Below are positions 6,921-12,919 of a DNA stretch of 12,919 bases, in pieces; within the stretch, counting starts at the first letter, position 1; each line of letters begins with the position of its first letter. The DNA comes from Bacillota bacterium (GTDB taxonomy: Bacteria; Bacillota_E; Sulfobacillia; Sulfobacillales; Sulfobacillaceae), in contig JAKADJ010000038.1 in NCBI GenBank assembly GCA_021820645.1, positions 1 through 12,919 of the forward strand, given 5' to 3'. A program made the translations under genes and the position numbers. The notes under the pieces are model-generated. The model had not been told where the DNA came from. It searched no databases and saw nothing but the letters and a program-made list of their open reading frames with translations.

Positions 6921-8018
6921 TTACACAGCGTGCCGACTAATGTTCAAAAGCACGCCCACACCCGCGAGGCTCAACACCAATGAAGAGCCCCCATAGCTTA
7001 AGAACGGAAGCGTGATCCCGGTAACGGGCAGAGTCGCCGTTACGACCCCAATGTTAATCGCTGCCTGAATCGCAATCATCGTGGTCAATCCCGTAGCCAA
7101 TAAGCTTGAAAACATATCGGGTGCTTTCATGGCGATCCGATAGCCTCGCCAGGCCAGTATTAAAAATAATAACACCACGGTAACCGTCCCCAGTAAGCCC
7201 AGTTCTTCTCCAAGAATAGCAAAAATGAAGTCAGTATAGGCCTCGGGCAAATATCCCAATGCCTGGCGAGAATAGCCCAATCCCACACCCAACACTCCAC
7301 CTGATCCCAAAGCGAGCAACCCTTGAATGGTGTGAAACCCGACTCCTAACGGATGTTTCCATGGGTCCATAAACGCCAGGAGCCGTTGGCGCCGATAGGC
7401 CTGCCCCAACATGGCCCAAGTCAAGATGGGGATGGCCACCGCCGTCATTCCCAAGAGATGCCGCTTTCGCACACCCGCCACAAACAACATCACAAAGAAG
7501 GTTCCCGCCACAGCCACCGTGGTCCCCAAATCCGGCTCGGCCAAAATTAGAAGAAAGATGATGCCCGCAAACAACACATGCGGCACTACCCCTTTCCAGA
7601 AGTCATCCAGACGGTCTCGATGTCGACTTAACAGAAAAGCAAACATGAACACCATGGCCAGCTTGGCCAACTCCGAAGGCTGAATCTGGAGAGACCCTAC
7701 ACCCAACCACCGTCGGGCTCCATTAATTTGAATCCCAATGTGCGGCACCAAAACCACTACCAGCAATATCAGGGCGATCCCATAGAGGGGCAAGATAAGG
7801 CGCTTATAGCGCCAATAATCGATCCGCGACGCAATAATCAACACAAAAATTCCAATGGCCGCCCACATCAGTTGATGCTTCAAATAGTAATATGGTGATG
7901 CAAATTGGTGATACGCCGTATCGGCGCTTGCTGAAAATACCACCACGGTCCCAATCGCCAACAAAAGCAGAACCGCGCCTAACAAAACGTAGTCCATGCG
8001 TTGTTTGTGTTCTGACAT
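6921..8018 (-). CDS. ftsW: SEDS peptidoglycan glycosyltransferase FtsW/SpoVE
   Basis: Polytopic membrane protein that polymerises lipid II into glycan strands together with a class B PBP. It has 365 residues, nearer in size to SpoVE or RodA than to the longer FtsW proteins. About ten hydrophobic segments are visible. SEDS landmarks are GARRWLGVGSLQIQPSE (100-116), EPDLGTT (161-167), GVGFHTIQGLLALGSGG (225-241), and PEAYTDFIFAILGEELG (258-274) with the likely catalytic Asp at 263. LPFLSYGGSS lies near the C-terminus. The ATG at 8018 follows GGGGGGA about 6 bases away; an ATG at codon 8 (MDYVLLG) is a weaker option. Its place beside mraY and murG and its pairing with the PBP at the start of the window's operon support a division or sporulation role. 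Whether it is FtsW, SpoVE or both cannot be told from sequence. Confidence 0.95.
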   Translation of the reverse strand: MSEHKQRMDYVLLGAVLLLLAIGTVVVFSASADTAYHQFASPYYYLKHQLMWAAIGIFVLIIASRIDYWRYKRLILPLYGIALILLVVVLVPHIGIQINGARRWLGVGSLQIQPSELAKLAMVFMFAFLLSRHRDRLDDFWKGVVPHVLFAGIIFLLILAEPDLGTTVAVAGTFFVMLFVAGVRKRHLLGMTAVAIPILTWAMLGQAYRRQRLLAFMDPWKHPLGVGFHTIQGLLALGSGGVLGVGLGYSRQALGYLPEAYTDFIFAILGEELGLLGTVTVVLLFLILAWRGYRIAMKAPDMFSSLLATGLTTMIAIQAAINIGVVTATLPVTGITLPFLSYGGSSLVLSLAGVGVLLNISRHAV

Positions 8019-8042
8019 CTAGAATCCCCCCGCTCCTTCTGG

Positions 8043-8987
8043 CTACCACCAGGCCAGCAAGGCCCCCAAAATCGAAAAAAACCAAAACACAGAGACCACG
8101 CGTTCTTCCGGCCATCCGGCCAATTCAAAATGGTGATGAATCGGACTCATCCGAAACACCCGCTTGCCCGTGAGCCGAAAGCTAATCACTTGAATGATGA
8201 CGGATAACGTTTCTACCACAAATAAGATCCCAACCAACGGAAGCAGGAGTGTCGTTTGACTCACGATCGCGAGTCCGGCTAACGCGGCACCTAACGCGAG
8301 TGACCCGGTATCACCCATAAAGATCCGTGCCGGATGGATATTATAACGTAAAAATCCAATAAGGCTGGCCGCTAATGCCAAGGCCACGATGCTTACCGTT
8401 TGGTGATGATAAGCCAGTCCCCAAAATCCGAAAAAGACCATAGCAATCGCCGTAGCTCCTGCCGCCAGTCCATCCAGTCCATCGGTAATGTTTACCGCGT
8501 TTCCGCTACCCAAAATAGCTAAAATCGAGACCGGGCCATACCACCACCAGCCCACCTCGATAGCCCCCCACCCAAAAGGCAACAGGTACCGCGTCCCACC
8601 TGGCAGATAGTGCCCGACGACCCACGTAAAGACTGCCGCCAACACCAGTTGTAAGATGAGTTTTTCTCGAGCTCTGAGACCCAAGGGTCGCTTCAACGCC
8701 ACTTTCAGGAAATCGTCGGCAAACCCAATTATGGCAAAGCCCCAAATCAAGAACACCAGGCACCAGGCGCGTAAACTGTGCGCATCAAACAGCGCGACGA
8801 CGATGGGAAGCGGGATAATGAAAATCAGCCCTCCCATGGTGGGAGTGCCCTGTTTTTTTAAATGACTCTGGGGACCCACGTCCCGCACCACCTGGCCGAA
8901 CTTTAAACGGTGTACGATCGGGATTACGATAGGAGCCGACCCAAACGCAATCAAAAACGCCACCACCGAGACCAAGATCAACGTCAT
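8043..8987 (-). CDS. mraY: Phospho-MurNAc-pentapeptide transferase MraY
   Basis: Integral membrane enzyme that moves phospho-MurNAc-pentapeptide from UDP to undecaprenyl phosphate, giving lipid I. It has 314 residues from the chosen start. Conserved elements are GPQSHLKKQGTPTMGG (38-53), the Asp pair in GFADDFLK (91-92), NITDGLDGLA (166-175), FMGDTGSLALGA (223-234) and the cytoplasmic SPIHHHFE (281-288). About ten hydrophobic helices surround these. I chose the ATG at 8987, which overlaps the murF TGA as ATGA and has GGGGTGG 6 bases upstream. An ATG five codons earlier (9002) has only AAGG one base away. The next gene is ftsW after a 24-base gap, where murD stands in most clusters of this type. 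Confidence 0.97.
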   Translation of the reverse strand: MTLILVSVVAFLIAFGSAPIVIPIVHRLKFGQVVRDVGPQSHLKKQGTPTMGGLIFIIPLPIVVALFDAHSLRAWCLVFLIWGFAIIGFADDFLKVALKRPLGLRAREKLILQLVLAAVFTWVVGHYLPGGTRYLLPFGWGAIEVGWWWYGPVSILAILGSGNAVNITDGLDGLAAGATAIAMVFFGFWGLAYHHQTVSIVALALAASLIGFLRYNIHPARIFMGDTGSLALGAALAGLAIVSQTTLLLPLVGILFVVETLSVIIQVISFRLTGKRVFRMSPIHHHFELAGWPEERVVSVFWFFSILGALLAWW

Positions 8988-10336
8988 CGGGGGCCACCCC
9001 ATGCCTTGATCTGAGCGATTAAGTCCTCAAAATGCATCCCCCTAGACGCCTTAAGGAGCACAACATCCCCGGGAACGAGCGTTTCTGCCACCCATTCAAA
9101 GGCCTCTTGGATGGTGTTTTTATGCGCAGCATGGCTTCCCGCGGCAGACACTAAGGCACGGCTCCGAGGGCCAACCCCCAACACAAGATCAGCCATTTTC
9201 CCAGCCAATAGCCCGACTTCTTGATGCAGCGAAAGTTCCGCCGTGCCGAGCTCCAACATGTCTCCCAACACGGCTATCTTCCGGCCAGAAAATGAGCTCA
9301 AAACGTCTAAACCTGCCCGCATAGAAGAAGGACTCGCATTATAGGCATCTTCGATCAAAGTCACCCCGCCCATGCGATGGATGACAATCCGGCTCCGGAC
9401 CGGATCAATCTGGGACAACGCAGCGATTCCTTGGTCCACGGGGATCCCGACCTGTTCTCCAATCAATAAGGCGCAAGCCGCATTATAGGCTTGATGGCGC
9501 CCTAACCACGGAAAATTGAGGCTTTTCGCCCCAGTGCCATCCGAAAACTCAATGAGAGTCCCCGTTGTCCCGACGACTGAATCAATAATGCGAAGGTCGA
9601 CATCCGGACCCGTTCCATACCAACGCACGGGATGCCGACTTCGTTCTCCGAGTTCCCGGACTAACGGATCATCCCTATTGAGCACAGCCACTCCCCCTTG
9701 TGGCATGCCGTCCAAAATTTCTCCCTTCGCCGCTTGGATCCGCTCCATCGATCCGAGTTGTTCCAGGTGACTCGATCCGATATTGGTTATGGCGGCCACT
9801 CGAGGCGGGGCAATTTGGGTGAGACGGTAAATTTCTCCGGGTTGGCGCATCGCCATTTCCGCGACGAACCAAGTCATCTCTTCGGGTTCTTCGAAGAATG
9901 ACAAGGGAAGCCCAATCGCCGTATTGTAATTGCCATGAGAATATCCGGTGACGAACTGGGATGCCAAGATTTGACGGGTGAGTTCCTTGACGCTGGTCTT
10001 TCCAACACTCCCCGTCACCCCGACCACTTTGATCCCGCGCGTGTCGATGGCGTTCCGCATCATTTGGTCCAAGGCGTCTAGGGGGGATTGAGTACGTAAC
10101 AGGGGACCCCCTTTGCCCGTGTAGGAGTTTTCTACAAGAGCAATGCCGCCGCGTCGCCATACTTCCGCCACGAAGTCATGTCCGTGCTGACGAGTACCGG
10201 CTAAAGCGACAAACAAACTGTTGGGCTTGACGCTCCGACTGTCAATGGTAATGCTTGTTACGGGGCTGGTTAGATCAACGCCTTGTGAGGTTGCTCCAGT
10301 CCACCTCACCACATCCTGAAACCGCATGGTCATCAT
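8984..10336 (-). CDS. murF: UDP-MurNAc-tripeptide:D-Ala-D-Ala ligase MurF
   Basis: Cytoplasmic ATP-dependent ligase that adds the D-Ala-D-Ala dipeptide and completes the UDP-MurNAc-pentapeptide. It has 450 residues, the normal length. The N-terminal substrate domain has ITIDSRSVKPNSLFVALAG (29-47), and the central ATPase domain has the P-loop GVTGSVGKTSVKELT (106-120). AEMAMRQPGEI and ITNIGSSHLEQLGS follow. The C-terminal domain has DAYNASPSSMRAGLDVL and AVLGDMLELG, which separate it from MurC, MurD and MurE. The ATG at 10336 overlaps the murE TGA as ATGA; AAAGGAG lies about 11 bases upstream inside murE. Its end overlaps the start of mraY. The three genes murE-murF-mraY are therefore linked by translational coupling. 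Confidence 0.97.
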   Translation of the reverse strand: MMTMRFQDVVRWTGATSQGVDLTSPVTSITIDSRSVKPNSLFVALAGTRQHGHDFVAEVWRRGGIALVENSYTGKGGPLLRTQSPLDALDQMMRNAIDTRGIKVVGVTGSVGKTSVKELTRQILASQFVTGYSHGNYNTAIGLPLSFFEEPEEMTWFVAEMAMRQPGEIYRLTQIAPPRVAAITNIGSSHLEQLGSMERIQAAKGEILDGMPQGGVAVLNRDDPLVRELGERSRHPVRWYGTGPDVDLRIIDSVVGTTGTLIEFSDGTGAKSLNFPWLGRHQAYNAACALLIGEQVGIPVDQGIAALSQIDPVRSRIVIHRMGGVTLIEDAYNASPSSMRAGLDVLSSFSGRKIAVLGDMLELGTAELSLHQEVGLLAGKMADLVLGVGPRSRALVSAAGSHAAHKNTIQEAFEWVAETLVPGDVVLLKASRGMHFEDLIAQIKAWGGPR

Positions 10337-11814
10337 GAGTTAGGTAGCTCCTTTAGGATCTGCCGTGCCACTTCACGATCGTCGAAATGAATAGTGGCGT
10401 CGCGATAGATCTGATATGTCTCATGGCCTTTACCGACAATAAGGATCACGTCTCCGGGCTGACCCCGATGCATCGCTAAACGAATGGCTCGTTCGCGATC
10501 GAGCTCAATATCATACTGTCCATTAACCGATTCCACCCCGACCACGGTTTGTCGAATGATGTCCATGGGGTCTTCAGAACGAGGATTATCCGCAGTAAGA
10601 ATCACCCAATCGGCAAGCTTGCCCGCAACCTCTCCCATAATGGCGCGCTTCCCGCGGTCCCGGTCACCTCCAGGCCCAAACACTACCCCAATTCCCCCAA
10701 TCGCAAACTCTCGGGCCGTCTGTAAAGCGTTCTGTAGTCCATCAGGCGTATGCGCATAGTCCACAATTACCGTAAACGCTTGACCTTCGTCGATCCGTTC
10801 AAACCGTCCCGGAACCCCCGGATAGCGAGCCAGCGCCGCGGCCATACGACGCGGGGAGAGCCCATATACGTACCCGACAGCCAACGCTGCCAAGGCATTA
10901 GATACGTTAAAACGCCCCGCCATACCCAACTCAATCGGATGGCTCTTCCCATTTGGAAACTCTGCCATAAATTGGACTCCCCGGCTACCCAATTGCACCA
11001 TGCGAGCTCGAATATCGGCACCTTCCGCGAGTCCGTAGGTCAACACCGGCACTTGGCATAAGGCTCGGAGTCTTTCCGAGTAAGGGTCGTCAAAATTGAG
11101 CACCGCAGCTTTCGGCCCGGATTTAGGATTGGGCCCGAGTCGTCTGAACAGCAAAGCCTTAGCCTGAAAATAGGCCTCAAAATCTTGGTGAAAATCCAGG
11201 TGGTCTTGCGTAAGATTCGTAAATACGGCCACGTCATAGGTCACGGTTGCTACCCTTGACAACACGAGAGCATGCGACGACACCTCCATCACGGCCGCTT
11301 TCATGCCACGATCCGCCATGTGTCGCAGTATACTTTGCAAATCGGTCGACTCGGGCGTCGTCCGAGTCACCTTAAATTTCTCGTCTCCCATTAAGGTATG
11401 AAGGGTACCGGTCAACCCGCACGGGACGTCACACGCATCCAAAATCGCGCGAATCAAATGTGTCGTCGTAGTTTTTCCATTGGTACCGGTAACTCCCACC
11501 ATCCATAAGCGATCCGAAGGCCGTCCAAAGAACTTATCGGCCAGCCGGGCCATCCCTTTACGTGCATCCGGCACGACAGCCCCCGGTAGACCGTCAGGAA
11601 TGGCATCCGCCCGTTCCACGAGAAATGCGACCGCTCCACGCTCTTTCGCCTCACGACAATATAAGTGGCCATCGGTGCGAAATCCTGGTATGGCGCAAAA
11701 GAGGTTACCGGGCTGTACCATCCTAGAATCGTACGCAATACCGGAAATCTCTACGTTCGTGGGGCCAACCCGAGACACCGTTTCCAATGAATCTAAGAGC
11801 TCATTAAATTCCAT
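10333..11814 (-). CDS. murE: UDP-MurNAc-L-Ala-D-Glu:meso-diaminopimelate ligase MurE
   Basis: Cytoplasmic ATP-dependent ligase that adds the third residue of the stem peptide. It has 493 residues. Motifs are the N-terminal substrate site IAYDSRMVQPGNLFCAI (26-42), the P-loop GVTGTNGKTTTT (107-118), the probably carbamylated Lys in YFQAKALLF (Lys219), VDYAHTPDGL (351-360) and GKGHETYQ near the end. DNPR at 409-412 is the signature of enzymes that use meso-diaminopimelate rather than lysine. Within FGPGGDRDRGKR, a position usually Cys is Pro (381), probably neutral. I chose the ATG at 11814 because GGGAGG lies 7 bases upstream and the protein then matches the family N-terminus. An ATG nine codons earlier (11841) has its purine run immediately adjacent, and the extra residues look like translated leader. 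Confidence 0.97.
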   Translation of the reverse strand: MEFNELLDSLETVSRVGPTNVEISGIAYDSRMVQPGNLFCAIPGFRTDGHLYCREAKERGAVAFLVERADAIPDGLPGAVVPDARKGMARLADKFFGRPSDRLWMVGVTGTNGKTTTTHLIRAILDACDVPCGLTGTLHTLMGDEKFKVTRTTPESTDLQSILRHMADRGMKAAVMEVSSHALVLSRVATVTYDVAVFTNLTQDHLDFHQDFEAYFQAKALLFRRLGPNPKSGPKAAVLNFDDPYSERLRALCQVPVLTYGLAEGADIRARMVQLGSRGVQFMAEFPNGKSHPIELGMAGRFNVSNALAALAVGYVYGLSPRRMAAALARYPGVPGRFERIDEGQAFTVIVDYAHTPDGLQNALQTAREFAIGGIGVVFGPGGDRDRGKRAIMGEVAGKLADWVILTADNPRSEDPMDIIRQTVVGVESVNGQYDIELDRERAIRLAMHRGQPGDVILIVGKGHETYQIYRDATIHFDDREVARQILKELPNS

Positions 11815-11821
11815 CTGCGAT

Positions 11822-11827
11822 CCTCCC
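11822..11827 (-). promoter_or_regulatory. murE ribosome binding site
   Basis: GGGAGG ends 7 bases before the ATG at 11814 and decides the murE start against the earlier in-frame ATG at 11841. It lies in the 52-base gap after the PBP stop, where I see no terminator or promoter. Confidence 0.7.
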
Positions 11828-11866
11828 ACTACGGGTAGCATTCCCCTTGCTAAGCGACGGCCACGG

Positions 11867-12919
11867 TTAAGACACCATTACCGTCGTCCCTGCCCTAACC
11901 TCTGTGCCGGGGTGTACCGATTGTTCACGCACCGCCTGATGTCTCCCTGCACTCCATCTTACATTCAATCCCAATTCCCATGCTAGTTGTTGAACAGACT
12001 GACGTTGCATTCCCACAAAGTTCGGTACCGCGACCCATTCGAGATAGATCCGCGTGGCATCGCCTAACTTTAGCTTAATACGTGTGCCAGCAGGCAGCCA
12101 AGCTCCGTATTGAATCGACTGGTCCACGACAACCTCGCCGTGTCCTTCAAATTGTACAGGAAATCCGAAGGCTTCGGCATCATCTAAAGCACTCACTGGG
12201 TCCAAATTTACCAGATTTGGCACCATAGCCGGTTCTCCATTTTTTGGGGGCACGATGGGTTCGGTGGGGGATAGATTCAAATGCCTAAAGATATCCCGAG
12301 CCAACCGAGAGAAAATCGGTGCCGCCACTTGCCCTCCATAGAACGCCCCTTGGGGCTCATCGACATTGATCATAATGGCCACCTGCGGGTTCGGAACCGG
12401 GCCAAATCCCACGAAAGAGGCAATATAGATCCCTTTTTCGGTCCGCCCGTTGATGACCTTTTGTGCTGTCCCGGTTTTGCCGGCAACCCGAAAGCCCGGC
12501 ACCTGACCCAGTTTGCCGGTTCCCTCCGAAACGACAGACACCAGCATATCTTGGACTTGGCGGGCCACCGTGGGTGAGATGACACGGCGCACCGCCACCG
12601 TGTCGTAAGCCTTTAATAGCTTTCCTTCTGGAGACCGAATTTGGCGGGCCACATGCGGCTTAAGGAGCACCCCGTCGTTGGCAATGGCCGCAATGGCGTT
12701 TAAGAGCCCTATTGGAGACACCGTCAAGGTTTGACCAAACGCCATAATCGCCAAATCCAAGGCGGTCACTAAAGACGCTTTGGGAAAAATCCCCCGGGCC
12801 GAGCCCGGTAAATCCAGGTGGGTGGGCTCCATGAGTCCAAACTGCCCAAGCGCCTCATAAAAACGGGAGACGCCTAACCCTAGCCCCAGTTCCATAAATC
12901 CTACATTGCAAGAGTTCCT
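11867..12919 (-). CDS. Class B penicillin-binding protein with two PASTA domains, FtsI/SpoVD type (5' end cut by window)
   Basis: Transpeptidase that cross-links septal (or spore) peptidoglycan outside the membrane. The last 350 residues are present, open to the window edge. The fragment starts two residues before the SxN motif (SCN, then VGFMELG), so the catalytic SxxK serine, the dimerisation domain and the membrane anchor are outside. The KTG motif stands in VAGKTGTAQK (148-150 of the fragment), and the transpeptidase fold ends near 212. Two PASTA domains follow, about 232-286 (MVPNLVNLD...) and 296-350 (AVPNFVGMQ...), and the protein stops right after the second. B. subtilis SpoVD has one PASTA domain and PBP2B-like division enzymes two, so a division enzyme is a little more likely. 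Position before murE is standard for both. Confidence 0.95.
   Translation of the reverse strand, partial: RNSCNVGFMELGLGLGVSRFYEALGQFGLMEPTHLDLPGSARGIFPKASLVTALDLAIMAFGQTLTVSPIGLLNAIAAIANDGVLLKPHVARQIRSPEGKLLKAYDTVAVRRVISPTVARQVQDMLVSVVSEGTGKLGQVPGFRVAGKTGTAQKVINGRTEKGIYIASFVGFGPVPNPQVAIMINVDEPQGAFYGGQVAAPIFSRLARDIFRHLNLSPTEPIVPPKNGEPAMVPNLVNLDPVSALDDAEAFGFPVQFEGHGEVVVDQSIQYGAWLPAGTRIKLKLGDATRIYLEWVAVPNFVGMQRQSVQQLAWELGLNVRWSAGRHQAVREQSVHPGTEVRAGTTVMVS

Noticed and set aside
11815..11841. Earlier ATG for murE at 11841
   Set aside because: The purine run before it is immediately adjacent, so spacing is poor. The downstream ATG at 11814 has GGGAGG 7 bases away and matches the MurE N-terminus.
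12893..12895. ATG at 12895 as the start of the PBP gene
   Set aside because: The same frame stays open to the window edge and encodes the SxN motif just upstream, so this ATG is an internal methionine.

Overview
The window is a continuous piece of a division and cell wall (dcw) gene cluster. Every convincing gene lies on the minus strand, so transcription runs from high to low coordinates. In that order the genes are: ftsI/spoVD-type PBP (5' end outside the window), murE, murF, mraY, ftsW/spoVE, murG, murB, murA, a DUF881 (YlxW/YlxX-like) membrane protein, sbp (DUF1290), ftsA and ftsZ (3' end outside the window). There is no RNA gene, mobile element, CRISPR array or long non-coding stretch. 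The largest gap is just over 100 bases, between ftsW and murG.

The host is most probably a member of the Bacillota (Firmicutes). The DUF881-sbp pair just upstream of ftsA-ftsZ is typical of that phylum, and the PBP ends in two PASTA domains. MurE carries the DNPR motif of meso-diaminopimelate-adding enzymes. The order murB-murA-(ftsQ)-DUF881-sbp-ftsA-ftsZ resembles deep-branching clostridial or Sulfobacillus-like lineages. This placement is an inference from gene order and domain content, not from a database match.

The gene products act in one pathway. MurA and MurB make UDP-MurNAc. MurE and MurF add the third residue and the D-Ala-D-Ala dipeptide. MraY makes lipid I and MurG makes lipid II. 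FtsW (glycan polymerisation) and the PBP (cross-linking) use lipid II, while FtsZ and FtsA organise the site of synthesis. The genes are tightly packed: murE/murF and murF/mraY overlap by ATGA, murG/murB by GTGA, and the murA start lies 55 bases inside murB. This points to one polycistronic unit with translational coupling. I saw no convincing internal promoter or terminator.

Three usual members are missing from their usual slots: murD (between mraY and ftsW), murC (between murG and murB) and ftsQ/divIB (between murA and DUF881). The gaps at those places are 24, -4 and 50 bases, so there is no room for remnants. Two smaller signals deserve a look. One is a 12-codon ORF with a good Shine-Dalgarno whose stop overlaps the GTG start of ftsA. 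The other is an 8-bp inverted repeat that could pair with the murG ribosome binding site. Apart from these, the region is conserved housekeeping DNA, and I found no evidence of a new kind of system.
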